Assembly: GCF_011297335.1 (NCBI RefSeq)
Contig: NZ_JAAOTJ010000031.1
Span: 1-51,933, forward strand
Reading direction: 5' to 3'
DNA from: Catellatospora methionotrophica
GTDB lineage: Bacteria; Actinomycetota; Actinomycetes; Mycobacteriales; Micromonosporaceae
DNA: 51,933 bases
The stretch's first letter is position 1. Every line of letters starts with the position of its first letter. This document shows positions 36,279 to 44,388 of the stretch, in pieces. Made by a program: the position numbers and the translations under genes. A model generated the notes under the pieces. The model made no database searches and had not been told where the DNA came from. It saw only the letters and a list, made by a program, of their open reading frames with translations.

Positions 36279-36875
36279 ATGACCCATCAGGTGTACGCAT
36301 TCGAGCCGCCGGAGCGGTTCGTCGCCGGAACGGTGGGTCCGCCGGGCGAGCGTACGTTCTATCTGCAGGCTCGCGGCGGCGGCCGCCTGGTCAGCGTGGC
36401 GCTGGAGAAGATGCAGGTCGCGCTGTTGGCGGAGAAGCTCGAGGAGCTGCTCGCCGAGGCGCACCAGCGGTTCGGGGCCGAACTGCCCACCACCGCCGAG
36501 GGTCCTGGCGACAACGAGCCGCTGGACACCCCCGTCGACGAGGAGTTCCGGGTCGGCACGCTGGGGCTGGCGTTCGACGTCGAGACCAGCACGGTCATCA
36601 TCGAGGCGATCGCGGCCGAGGAGGTCGAGTTCGACGCCGAGGCCGAGACCGCCGAGGACGACGACGATGAGGACGACGACGAGGACGCGACCCCGGAGAT
36701 CTCCGATGATCTCGACCGGCTGCGGGTGCGGCTGACCCCGGCGGAGGTGCGGCACTTCATCGACCGCGCCAAGCGGGTGGTCAACGCGGGCCGGCCGCCG
36801 TGCCCGCTGTGCGGGCAGCCGCTGGACCCGGCCGGGCACCTGTGCCCCCGGCACAACGGCTATCACCGCAGGTGA
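36279..36875 (+). CDS. DUF3090 family protein
   Basis: 198 residues. Starts MTHQVYAFEPPERFVAGTVG, typical of the family, which is conserved across actinobacteria beside mshC. An acidic run (EDDDDEDDDEDA) near 127-138 separates the core from a C-terminal likely zinc ribbon (CPLCGQ with HLCPRHNGY; Cys-x2-Cys plus Cys-x-x-His). The function is unknown. In related genomes a histidine phosphatase gene often belongs to this group (from memory); it is not in this stretch. The ATG at 36279 is chosen from the TAGGGT promoter, not an in-frame ATG 30 bp upstream. Confidence 0.9.
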   Translation: MTHQVYAFEPPERFVAGTVGPPGERTFYLQARGGGRLVSVALEKMQVALLAEKLEELLAEAHQRFGAELPTTAEGPGDNEPLDTPVDEEFRVGTLGLAFDVETSTVIIEAIAAEEVEFDAEAETAEDDDDEDDDEDATPEISDDLDRLRVRLTPAEVRHFIDRAKRVVNAGRPPCPLCGQPLDPAGHLCPRHNGYHRR

Positions 36876-36936
36876 GTACGCCGGTGGCGGAGTAGCGTCA
36901 CCCGGATAGCCCGCAGTCACACCCAGGAGGTCCGCC

Positions 36937-37764
36937 ATCCCTCCCATCGGCGACCAGACACCCACCGGCCACACCGGTGATCAGGACCTGTCCGAAGCTC
37001 CCGGCCGGGCCGAGCTCGGCCTGCTGCTGCGCGACGCCGAGATGGAGATCGAGGGCCGCCTGGTCGAGGCCTCGAACACGACGCTGCGGGTGATCCTGTC
37101 CGCCGGTGGGCTTTCGGTGCGGGCGGTCTACAAGCCGGTACGCGGCGAGCGGCCGCTGTGGGACTTCCCACACGGGACCCTGGCCGCCCGCGAGGTCGCC
37201 GCGTACGCGGTGAGCGAGTCGCTGGGCTGGGACCTGGTGCCGCCGACGGTGATGCGGGACGGGCCGCTCGGGCCGGGCTCGTGCCAGCTGTGGCTGGACG
37301 AGACGGTGGAGCCGCCGGTCGACTTCGTGCCCGCCGGCGAGCTGCCGCAGGGCTGGCTGCCGATCGCCGCCGCCGAGGACGAGGAGGGGCGGCCGTACCT
37401 GCTGGCGCACGCCGACGATCCGCGGCTGGCCCGGCTGGCCGCCTTCGACGCTGTGATCAACAACGCGGACCGCAAGGGCGGGCACGTGCTGGCCACCCCG
37501 GATCAGCGGCTGTACGGCGTCGACCACGGCATCTGCTTCCACACCGAGGACAAGCTGCGTACGGTGCTGTGGGGGTTCGCGGGTCGCGTGGTGCCGCCGG
37601 AGGTCGCCGCGGCGCTGCGCGCGTTCGACCCCAGCGTGCTCGACGACCTGCTGACGACGGCCGAGGTCGAAGCGGTCGGCACCCGGATCAAGCAACTCGT
37701 GGCCGACGGCCGCCTGCCCAAGCCGCCCGAGGACCGCCACGCCATCCCGTGGCCCCCGATCTGA
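36937..37764 (+). CDS. SCO1664 family protein (PI3K/kinase-like fold), probable ATC start
   Basis: About 275 residues. Sequence such as YKPVRGERPLWDFPHGTLAA, INNADRKGGH and GVDHGICFH matches the SCO1664 family, related to PI3/4-kinase-like folds; the catalytic NxDRK-like and DHG motifs are present. Substrate unknown. The reading frame opens at 36910, and the first ATG is 37042, but conserved sequence (ELGLLLRDAE) lies upstream of it. The only SD-supported start is ATC at 36937, six bases after AGGAGG (36925-36930); no ATG, GTG or TTG precedes 37042 in frame. It follows DUF3090 and is part of the conserved mshC neighbourhood. Confidence 0.85.
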   Translation: MPPIGDQTPTGHTGDQDLSEAPGRAELGLLLRDAEMEIEGRLVEASNTTLRVILSAGGLSVRAVYKPVRGERPLWDFPHGTLAAREVAAYAVSESLGWDLVPPTVMRDGPLGPGSCQLWLDETVEPPVDFVPAGELPQGWLPIAAAEDEEGRPYLLAHADDPRLARLAAFDAVINNADRKGGHVLATPDQRLYGVDHGICFHTEDKLRTVLWGFAGRVVPPEVAAALRAFDPSVLDDLLTTAEVEAVGTRIKQLVADGRLPKPPEDRHAIPWPPI

Positions 37765-37968
37765 CCGCAGACCGCCCGGGGTCGGGGCAGCACCGGTGAG
37801 GACGCGGTGGCGGGGCAGCCCGCTGCCCTGTGCCGTGCTGCCGCTCATCGCCGCCGCGTCCTCGCCGGGTGCCTGTGCGGGGCACGCTAGGCAGCGGCGG
37901 CCGGTGGCACAATGCCGCCATCACCTTTCGGACAGTGACGACTGCCGATGGACGATCGCCGGATCGGA

Positions 37969-38274
37969 TTACTTGATCTTCTTGGTGCCGTGGGCGGTGA
38001 TGTCGGCGAACTCGGGGTGCTTGTCCAGCCAGCCGGCCAGGAACGGGCAGATCGGCACCACGGTGCGGCCCTTGGCCCGGGAGTCCTCCATCACGGTGCG
38101 GGCCAGCTTGCTCCCCACGCCCTGGCCCTCGTAGGCCGGGGCGACCTCGGTGTGGGTGAACACGATCACCTTGCCGGTGAGCTGGTACGTCATGAACCCG
38201 GCCACGGTCTGCTCGGCGCTGTCCCGGGCCTCGAACCGCTCGCGCTCGGGCGCGTCAGTCACGTCGATCGACAT
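37969..38274 (-). CDS. Small GNAT-like N-acetyltransferase (YjdJ/YidJ type)
   Basis: 101 residues. A short acetyltransferase-related fold: FTHTEVAPAYEGQGVGSKLA gives the acetyl-CoA-binding Q/R-x-x-G-x-G/A loop (GQGVGSKLA), and VPICPFLAGWLDKHPEF near the end is characteristic of this mini-GNAT group. Substrate unknown. The ATG at 38274 is chosen over a longer open frame that runs into the promoter of the divergent SNF2 gene. The 200 bp downstream of the stop (37765-37968) hold no credible gene. Confidence 0.85.
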   Translation of the reverse strand: MSIDVTDAPERERFEARDSAEQTVAGFMTYQLTGKVIVFTHTEVAPAYEGQGVGSKLARTVMEDSRAKGRTVVPICPFLAGWLDKHPEFADITAHGTKKIK

Positions 38275-38402
38275 CCGATCATCGTAGCCGCGCGCCCGGT
38301 GGCGGGGTTCACGCACGGGTGGCGGCGGCGATGTGCGACGCGGTGCGGGCGGGCGGACGTGAGAGGATCTGCGGCGGTCGGCAAGAGGCGGGAGGTGCGC
38401 AC

Positions 38403-41400
38403 GTGCTGGTCGCACACTGCGTGTACACCGCCGACGGCAGCTGGGAGTTCTGGGCCGAGGACGCGGCCCTGCAGGCGGCGCTGCCGGTCCAGCGGGGACG
38501 GGGCAAGGCGCGGCCGCACCCGTTCGCGGTGCCCGCCGAGCGCCTGCGCGCGGCCCTGGGCGCGACCGCCGGGCGCGACGACGAGCCGCCGGGCTGGTCG
38601 GTGCTGGCCCTGCCCGCGTACGCGGGTCGGCCGACCCCGTCCCCGGAACTCGGACCGGGACCCGAACCCGATCAGCTCGCCCCGTTCATCGTGCCCACGC
38701 TGCGCATGGACGCCACGGCCGCGCTGCGGCTGCTGCCCGTGCTCGCCCCGTACGGCGGGGCGACCGTGCGCTTCGCGGCCGCACTGGCCCGCAGCGCCGC
38801 GCAGCTGGTCGGCAGCGGGCTGGTGACCCCGGCGCTGACCTGGGACGAGGAGCAGGAGTACTGGTTCGCCGACTGGCGGGCGGCGTCCTCGCTCCAGGTC
38901 GCGGCCGTACGCATCCCGCTGCTCGCGGCGATGCCGCCCGCCCTGCGGTGCTGGCTGTACGACGAGCACGTCGACCTCGCCCCCGCCGACGCGGTGCTCG
39001 ACGCGGCCCTGGACTCGATGGTGGACGCGCTGGCCAGCCAGGCGGTGTCCGGGCTGGGCGCGACGCTGCTGCCGGGACGGCGGGGCCGGGTCCCCCGCCT
39101 GCGGCCGGTCGCCGAGCAACTGCTCACGGCGCTGACCGCGGACGACAACGTGCTGGAAGGCGACCAGGTCAACCCGTACGACGCCGAGCGGTTGTCGCAG
39201 GCCCTGGCCGCCTGGCGTACGGGCGGCGCGCGGTCCGGTGGGCTGGTGCGCACCTGCCTGCGCCTGGTCGCCCCGGAGGACACCGTCGGGGAGACCGACC
39301 TCGACGAGACCGACGTCGACGATCCGGGCGGCTGGCGGCTCGACCTGCTGCTCCAGTCACACGAGGACCCGTCGCTGGTCGCCGGGGCCGACGAGGTGTG
39401 GCGGTGGGACGGCAACGCGCTGCTGTTCGCCGAGGCGGGACTCGACCCGCAGGCCGAGCTGCTGGCCGGGCTGGGCCGCGCCGCACAGCACTACCCGCCG
39501 CTGGCCAGGACGCTGCGCCAGGCGGCGCCGGTCGGGGTGCCGCTGGACGCCGAGGGCGCGCTGATCTTCCTGCGCCAGCACGCGTCGTCACTGGCCGCCG
39601 AGGGCATCGGGGTGCTGCTGCCCGCGTGGTGGAGCGGCCCGCGACCGCAGCTCGGGCTGCGCCTGACCGCGCAGACGCCGCCGCAGCCGGGCATCGTGGC
39701 CAAGGAGTCGCAGCTCGGCATGGACCAGCTCGTCGACTACTCCTGGCAGGTCGCCCTCGGCGACGAGGTGCTCACCGCGCAGGAGCTGGCGGCGCTGGCC
39801 GAGGCGAAGTCGCCGCTGGTCCGGATCCGCGGGCGGTGGGTGGAGGTGGACCAGGTCCGCCTGGCGGCCGGGCTCCGGCAGCTCGGCAGGGCGACCCGGC
39901 GGCCGATGACCGCCCGCGACGTGCTGCGCGCGGGGCTGCTCGGCGAGGGTGCCGAGACCGGGCTCCCGATGGTCGGGGTCACCGCCACAGGGTGGCTCGG
40001 CGAGCTGATGAGCGGCGGGGCCGCCGGCAGCTTCGCGCCGCTGCCGACGCCGGACGGGTTCGGTGCGCAGCTGCGCCCCTACCAGGAGCGCGGGCTGGGC
40101 TGGCTGTCGTTCATGGATACGCTGGGGCTGGGTGCGGTGCTGGCCGACGACATGGGCCTGGGCAAGACCATCCAGGTGCTGGCCCTGCTGGAGAACGAAC
40201 GCCGCCAGGCTTGCGGGCTGGGCCCGACACTGCTGGTATGCCCGATGTCGCTGGTCGCGAACTGGCAGCGGGAGGCGGCGAGGTTCGCGCCGAAGCTGGC
40301 CGTGCACGTGCACCACGGCGCGGAGCGGCTGACCGGCGAGCAGTTCCGGGAGGCGGTCGCGGGTGTGGACCTGGTGCTGACCACGTACAGCCTGGCGCTG
40401 CGGGACCAGCGGGAGCTGGCCGAGGTCGGCTGGCGGCGGATCGTGGTCGACGAGGCGCAGGCCATCAAGAACGCGGCGGCCAAGCAGTCGCGGGCGATCC
40501 GTGCGCTGCCCGCGCCACGGCGGATCGCGCTGACCGGCACCCCGGTCGAGAACCGGCTCGCCGACCTGCACTCGATCATGGAGTTCGCCAGCCCCGGCCT
40601 TCTGGGCAGCGCGGAGACGTTCAAGCGGCGGTTCTCGGTGCCGATCGAGCGCGACGGCGACGAGCAGGCCGCCGCCCGGCTGCGCCGGGTGACCGGGGCG
40701 TTCATGCTGCGCCGGGTCAAGACCGACCCGAGCATCATCTCCGACCTGCCCGACAAGATCGAGATGACGGTGGCCTGCAACCTGACCCGCGAGCAGGCCT
40801 CGCTCTACCAGGCGGTGCTCGACGACATGCTGCGCCAGGTCGAGCAGGCCGACGGCATCGACCGGCGCGGGCTGATCCTGGCCACCCTGACCAAGCTCAA
40901 GCAGGTCTGCAACCATCCCGCCCAGCTGCTCAAGGACGGTTCGCGGCTGGCCGGGCGGTCGGGCAAGCTGGCGCGGGTCGAGGAGATCTGCGAGGAGGTG
41001 CTCGCCGCCGGGGAGAAGGCGCTGCTGTTCACGCAGTTCGCCGAGTTCGGCGGGATGCTGTCGGACCACCTGGCGGCGGTGTTCGGCCAGCAGGTGCCGT
41101 TCCTGCACGGCGGCGTCGACCGTAAGACGCGCGACGGCATGGTCGCCGCGTTCCAGGGCGAGGGCGGGCCGGGACTGTTCGTGCTGTCCCTCAAGGCCGG
41201 TGGCGTCGGGCTCAACCTGACCGCGGCCAACCACGTCATCCACGTCGACCGCTGGTGGAACCCGGCCGTCGAGGCCCAGGCCACCGACCGGGCGTTCCGC
41301 ATCGGGCAGCGCCGCGACGTCCAGGTGCGCAAGCTGATGTGCGCGGGCACCCTGGAGGAGCGCATCGATGCGGTCCTGGAGCAGAAGAAGGCCCTGGCCG

Positions 41401-41498
41401 AGGCGACCGTCGGCAGCGGCGAGGCCTGGCTGACCGAGCTGTCCACCGACGCGCTGCGCGACCTCGTGACGCTGACCCGCGACGCGGTCGCCGAGTAG
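38403..41498 (+). CDS. SNF2/Swi2-type DEAD-box ATPase
   Basis: 1031 residues. The N-terminal about 530 residues include a bacterial SNF2 accessory region (LRMDATAALRLLPVL; WLYDEHVDLAPADAVLDAAL). The two-lobed SNF2 ATPase follows: ADDMGLGKTIQVLALL (motif I), DEAQAIKN (motif II), LTGTPVENRL (III), and the C-terminal lobe with LLFTQFAEF, FLHGGVDRK, SLKAGGVGLNL and ATDRAFRIGQRR (motif VI). ATP-driven translocation on duplex DNA to remodel protein-DNA complexes is inferred. The GTG at 38403 has GGGAGG seven bases upstream. The SWIM zinc-finger gene starts 8 bp after the stop, indicating an operon. Confidence 0.94.
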   Translation: MLVAHCVYTADGSWEFWAEDAALQAALPVQRGRGKARPHPFAVPAERLRAALGATAGRDDEPPGWSVLALPAYAGRPTPSPELGPGPEPDQLAPFIVPTLRMDATAALRLLPVLAPYGGATVRFAAALARSAAQLVGSGLVTPALTWDEEQEYWFADWRAASSLQVAAVRIPLLAAMPPALRCWLYDEHVDLAPADAVLDAALDSMVDALASQAVSGLGATLLPGRRGRVPRLRPVAEQLLTALTADDNVLEGDQVNPYDAERLSQALAAWRTGGARSGGLVRTCLRLVAPEDTVGETDLDETDVDDPGGWRLDLLLQSHEDPSLVAGADEVWRWDGNALLFAEAGLDPQAELLAGLGRAAQHYPPLARTLRQAAPVGVPLDAEGALIFLRQHASSLAAEGIGVLLPAWWSGPRPQLGLRLTAQTPPQPGIVAKESQLGMDQLVDYSWQVALGDEVLTAQELAALAEAKSPLVRIRGRWVEVDQVRLAAGLRQLGRATRRPMTARDVLRAGLLGEGAETGLPMVGVTATGWLGELMSGGAAGSFAPLPTPDGFGAQLRPYQERGLGWLSFMDTLGLGAVLADDMGLGKTIQVLALLENERRQACGLGPTLLVCPMSLVANWQREAARFAPKLAVHVHHGAERLTGEQFREAVAGVDLVLTTYSLALRDQRELAEVGWRRIVVDEAQAIKNAAAKQSRAIRALPAPRRIALTGTPVENRLADLHSIMEFASPGLLGSAETFKRRFSVPIERDGDEQAAARLRRVTGAFMLRRVKTDPSIISDLPDKIEMTVACNLTREQASLYQAVLDDMLRQVEQADGIDRRGLILATLTKLKQVCNHPAQLLKDGSRLAGRSGKLARVEEICEEVLAAGEKALLFTQFAEFGGMLSDHLAAVFGQQVPFLHGGVDRKTRDGMVAAFQGEGGPGLFVLSLKAGGVGLNLTAANHVIHVDRWWNPAVEAQATDRAFRIGQRRDVQVRKLMCAGTLEERIDAVLEQKKALAEATVGSGEAWLTELSTDALRDLVTLTRDAVAE

Positions 41499-41506
41499 GG
41501 GCGGGC

Positions 41507-42703
41507 ATGGCAGCATTCAAACGCGCCGAACCATGGTGGAAGCGCGCCGAAGCCGACGGCGGCACCGCACCCGGAACACCCGACGTTCCCGGCCACGACG
41601 CCTCCGATCACGACCTGCCCGACTACGAGGTCCATGACGAGGGCAGCCCCGCCGATGCGGACCTCGACGGGCGGGCCACGGACGAACGCGAACGGTGGCG
41701 GGGGTTCCCGTCCGCCAAGCCGAGGCTGGCCGCCGACGGGATCCGGGCGCTGAGCAGGCGCGGGGACATCGCCACGAGCTGGTGGTCGCGGCGGTTCCTG
41801 AAGGCGATCGAGTCGCCGGAGACCGCGAGCAGGCTCAGCCGGGGCAAGTCGTACGCCCGCTCCGGGCAGGTGCTGTCGCTCGCGGTCGCGCCGGGCACGG
41901 TGACGGCTCAGGTGCAGGGCTCGCGGCACCAGCCCTACGCGGTGACCGTCGGTGTGGCGGTGTTCAGCGCGGCCGACTGGCGGCGGGCCGTCGGGGCGCT
42001 GGCGCAGCAGGCCGCGTACAGCGCCGAACTGCTCGCCGGGCGGATGCCCGAGGACGTCGAGCAGGTGCTGGAGCCGCTGGGCCTGTCGCTGTTCCCCGGC
42101 ATCCGGCAGCTGGACCTGGAGTGCTCGTGCCCCGACTGGGGCAACCCGTGCAAGCACGCGGCGGCAGTGTGTTTCCTGCTGGCCGAGCAGTTCGACGCGG
42201 ACCCGTTCACCATCCTGCGCTGGCGCGGCATGGCCCGCGAGGACCTGCTCAAGGCCCTGCGGGCGCAACGCGCACGGCAGACGGTCGGCGAAGCGCCCGA
42301 GGCGACCGGCGAACGCGACGAGCTGCGTGGCTTCTGGACCGGCGCGGCGCTGCCCGCCCCGCCGCCCGCCGACCCGGACGCGGCATCCCGGCTGCTGGCG
42401 CGTCTCGGCCCGGTCGGCGTCGCCGTCGCCGGCAGGGACTTCGCCAAGGCGCTGGCACCCGCCTACGAGGCTATGGTGCGGCACTCCTGGACGTCGCCAC
42501 TGCTGACCGGCGAGCTGCCGCCACGGCCGACGTCCGCGGCCGCCGAGCCGTACGTGCCCTCGGACGTGCCCCGAGACACGGCACCGCCCATGGCGTCCCT
42601 GGTGCGGGCGTGGGCGCGGGAGCAGGGCATCGAGGTCAACGAGCGCGGTCGGCTGCGTGCCGACCTGATCCGGGCGTATCGGGACGCGAACCCGCTCGAC
42701 TGA
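41507..42703 (+). CDS. SWIM zinc-finger protein with Lsr2-like C-terminal segment
   Basis: 398 residues. An acidic, low-complexity N-terminus (about 15-70) is followed by a SWIM-associated region, and the SWIM finger CSCPDWGNPCKHAAA at 206-220 (Cys206, Cys208, Cys215, His217). The last about 40 residues (366-392; VRAWAREQGIEVNERGRLRA) resemble the DNA-binding C-domain of Lsr2, including the RGR motif at 380-382. Start ATG at 41507, with GGGGCGGG just upstream, 8 bp after the SNF2 stop, so co-transcribed. SNF2 and SWIM genes are commonly paired in bacteria; the Lsr2-like tail would add minor-groove DNA binding (inference). Confidence 0.88.
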   Translation: MAAFKRAEPWWKRAEADGGTAPGTPDVPGHDASDHDLPDYEVHDEGSPADADLDGRATDERERWRGFPSAKPRLAADGIRALSRRGDIATSWWSRRFLKAIESPETASRLSRGKSYARSGQVLSLAVAPGTVTAQVQGSRHQPYAVTVGVAVFSAADWRRAVGALAQQAAYSAELLAGRMPEDVEQVLEPLGLSLFPGIRQLDLECSCPDWGNPCKHAAAVCFLLAEQFDADPFTILRWRGMAREDLLKALRAQRARQTVGEAPEATGERDELRGFWTGAALPAPPPADPDAASRLLARLGPVGVAVAGRDFAKALAPAYEAMVRHSWTSPLLTGELPPRPTSAAAEPYVPSDVPRDTAPPMASLVRAWAREQGIEVNERGRLRADLIRAYRDANPLD

Positions 42704-42707
42704 GCCG

Positions 42708-43841
42708 TCAGCGTCCCACCGCCGCGCGGTGGATGGGGCCGTCCACCTCGGACAGGACCGCGCCGGTGCCGCCCCAGCGCAGCGCGACGATCTCCGCGGC
42801 GATGCTGACCGCGGTCTCCTCGGGGGTGCGCGCCCCGAGGTCCAGGCCGATCGGCGAGCGCAGCCGGGCCAGTTCGGTGTCGGTGAGGCCCTCCTCGCGC
42901 AGCCGGGTCACCCGGTCGTCGTGGGTGCGGCGGGAGCCCATCGCGCCGACGTACGCCACGGGCAGGCGCAGGGCCAGTTCCAGCAGCGGCACGTCGAACT
43001 TCGGGTCGTGGGTGAGCACGCACAGCACGGTGCGCGCGTCGACGTGCCCCGCGGCGGCCTCGGCCGCCAGGTAGCGGTGCGGCCAGTCGACGACGACCTC
43101 GTCGGCGTACGGGAAGCGCTTCGCGGTGGCGAACACGGGCCGGGCGTCGCAGACCGTCACGTGGTAACCCATGAACGACCCGATCCGGGCCACCGCCGCG
43201 GCGAAGTCGATCGCCCCGAACACGATCATCCGGGCGGGCGGGGCGTACGCGTTGACGAACACGGCCAGCTCGTCGCCGCGGCGCTCGCCGTCGGGGCCGT
43301 AGTGCAGCATCCCGGTGCGCCCGGCGGCCAGCAGCCCGCGCGCGTCGTCGGCGACGGCGTCGTCGAGCCGCGCGGAGCCGAACGTGCCCTGCGCCGCCCC
43401 GTCGAACACCACGATCCGCCGCCCGAAACGCGGCGAGTCGGCGGGGGCGACGACCGTCGCCACGGCCACCGGGCGGCCGCCACGGACCGCCGCCACGACG
43501 TCGCCGAGCTGCGGGAAAGTCTCCCGCGACACCTGCTCGACGAACACCTCGATGATGCCGCCGCAGGTCAGGCCGATGGCGTACGCGTCATCGTCGCTGA
43601 CGCCGTAACGCTGCAGCACCGGCCGCCCGCCCGGAGCGGCGGCGACTTCGGTGGCCAGCTCGTACACCGCGCCCTCGACGCACCCGCCGGACACGCTGCC
43701 GACGGCCTCCCCGCCCGGTCCGACGAGCATCGACGCGCCGGGCCGCCGTGGTGCGGACTGCCAGGTGCGCACCACGGTCGCCACGCCCGCGACCGCACCG
43801 GACGTCCAGGCCCGGAACAGGTCGTCGAGCACGTCACGCAC
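42708..43841 (-). CDS. xdhC: XdhC family protein (xanthine dehydrogenase maturation)
   Basis: 377 residues. An XdhC/CoxI N-domain (TWQSAPRRPGASMLVGPGGE; GSVSGGCVEGAVYELA; LTCGGIIEVFVEQV, with Cys in GGCVEG and TCGG) is followed by a C-terminal Rossmann-like domain (MIVFGAIDFAAAVARIGSFM; VLCVLTHDPKFDVPLL; YVGAMGSRRTHDDRVTRLRE). The family inserts sulphurated molybdenum cofactor into xanthine dehydrogenase. The GTG at 43841 overlaps the MobA-like gene's stop by 8 bp; last gene of the purine operon. Convergent with the SWIM gene, 4 bp apart. Confidence 0.92.
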   Translation of the reverse strand: MRDVLDDLFRAWTSGAVAGVATVVRTWQSAPRRPGASMLVGPGGEAVGSVSGGCVEGAVYELATEVAAAPGGRPVLQRYGVSDDDAYAIGLTCGGIIEVFVEQVSRETFPQLGDVVAAVRGGRPVAVATVVAPADSPRFGRRIVVFDGAAQGTFGSARLDDAVADDARGLLAAGRTGMLHYGPDGERRGDELAVFVNAYAPPARMIVFGAIDFAAAVARIGSFMGYHVTVCDARPVFATAKRFPYADEVVVDWPHRYLAAEAAAGHVDARTVLCVLTHDPKFDVPLLELALRLPVAYVGAMGSRRTHDDRVTRLREEGLTDTELARLRSPIGLDLGARTPEETAVSIAAEIVALRWGGTGAVLSEVDGPIHRAAVGR

Positions 43842-44385
43842 GGGGGACGTCCAGGTCAGTGCCGTCGGCGACGTCGTCGCAGGGCACCGTCTCCACGTCG
43901 TGCCGGGCCAGGTAGGGCCGGGCCCCGACGTCGCCGACGGCGAGCTCGGCCGCCCCGGCCCAGTGCTCGCGACCGAGCAGCACCGGGTGCCCCCCGTCCC
44001 CGCCGTACGTCGCGACGCGCAGCGTGTCCGGTTTCGCTCCCGCGCCGACCCGGCGCACCGCCTCGGCGGTGATCCCCGGCGTGTCCACCAGCAGCACCAC
44101 TACAGCGTCCACCTGCGGTGGCAGGGCCGCCAAACCGGCGCGCAGCGACGAGCCCATGCCGGTGCGCCACTCCTTGTTGACCACCACGAGCGCGCCGGGC
44201 AGCGCCGGGGCGCGCCCGGCTCCCGCGCCGAGCACGACCACGACCGGATCGCACTGTCCGTCGCGCAGCGTCCGCAGCGCGTGTTGCACCATCAGCTCCC
44301 CGTCGCCCGGCACCTGGGCCAGTGCCTTGGGCATCCCGTACCGCCGCCCGGCTCCCGCGGCCAGCAGTAATCCCCCGACAGCCAT
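43834..44385 (-). CDS. MobA/MocA-like nucleotidyltransferase (molybdenum cofactor cytidylyltransferase)
   Basis: 183 residues, NTP_transf_3 fold. N-terminal GLLLAAGAGRRYGMPKAL binds CTP/GTP; also NKEWRTGMGSSLRAGLAAL and VDTPGITAEAV. MocA-type enzymes attach CMP (MobA: GMP) to molybdopterin for xanthine dehydrogenase-family enzymes; which one is not decided here, but placement with xdhC favours the MCD/MocA role. The ATG at 44385 has GGGGGAGG eight bases upstream, inside the end of the allantoicase gene. 3-bp gap to the allantoicase stop; 8-bp overlap with xdhC. Confidence 0.85.
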   Translation of the reverse strand: MAVGGLLLAAGAGRRYGMPKALAQVPGDGELMVQHALRTLRDGQCDPVVVVLGAGAGRAPALPGALVVVNKEWRTGMGSSLRAGLAALPPQVDAVVVLLVDTPGITAEAVRRVGAGAKPDTLRVATYGGDGGHPVLLGREHWAGAAELAVGDVGARPYLARHDVETVPCDDVADGTDLDVPRA

Positions 44386-44388
44386 ATG

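Noticed and set aside
37765..37968. Possible small genes in the spacer between the SCO1664-like gene and the GNAT gene
   Set aside because: No frame has an SD, domain or normal composition; treated as an intergenic convergent spacer.
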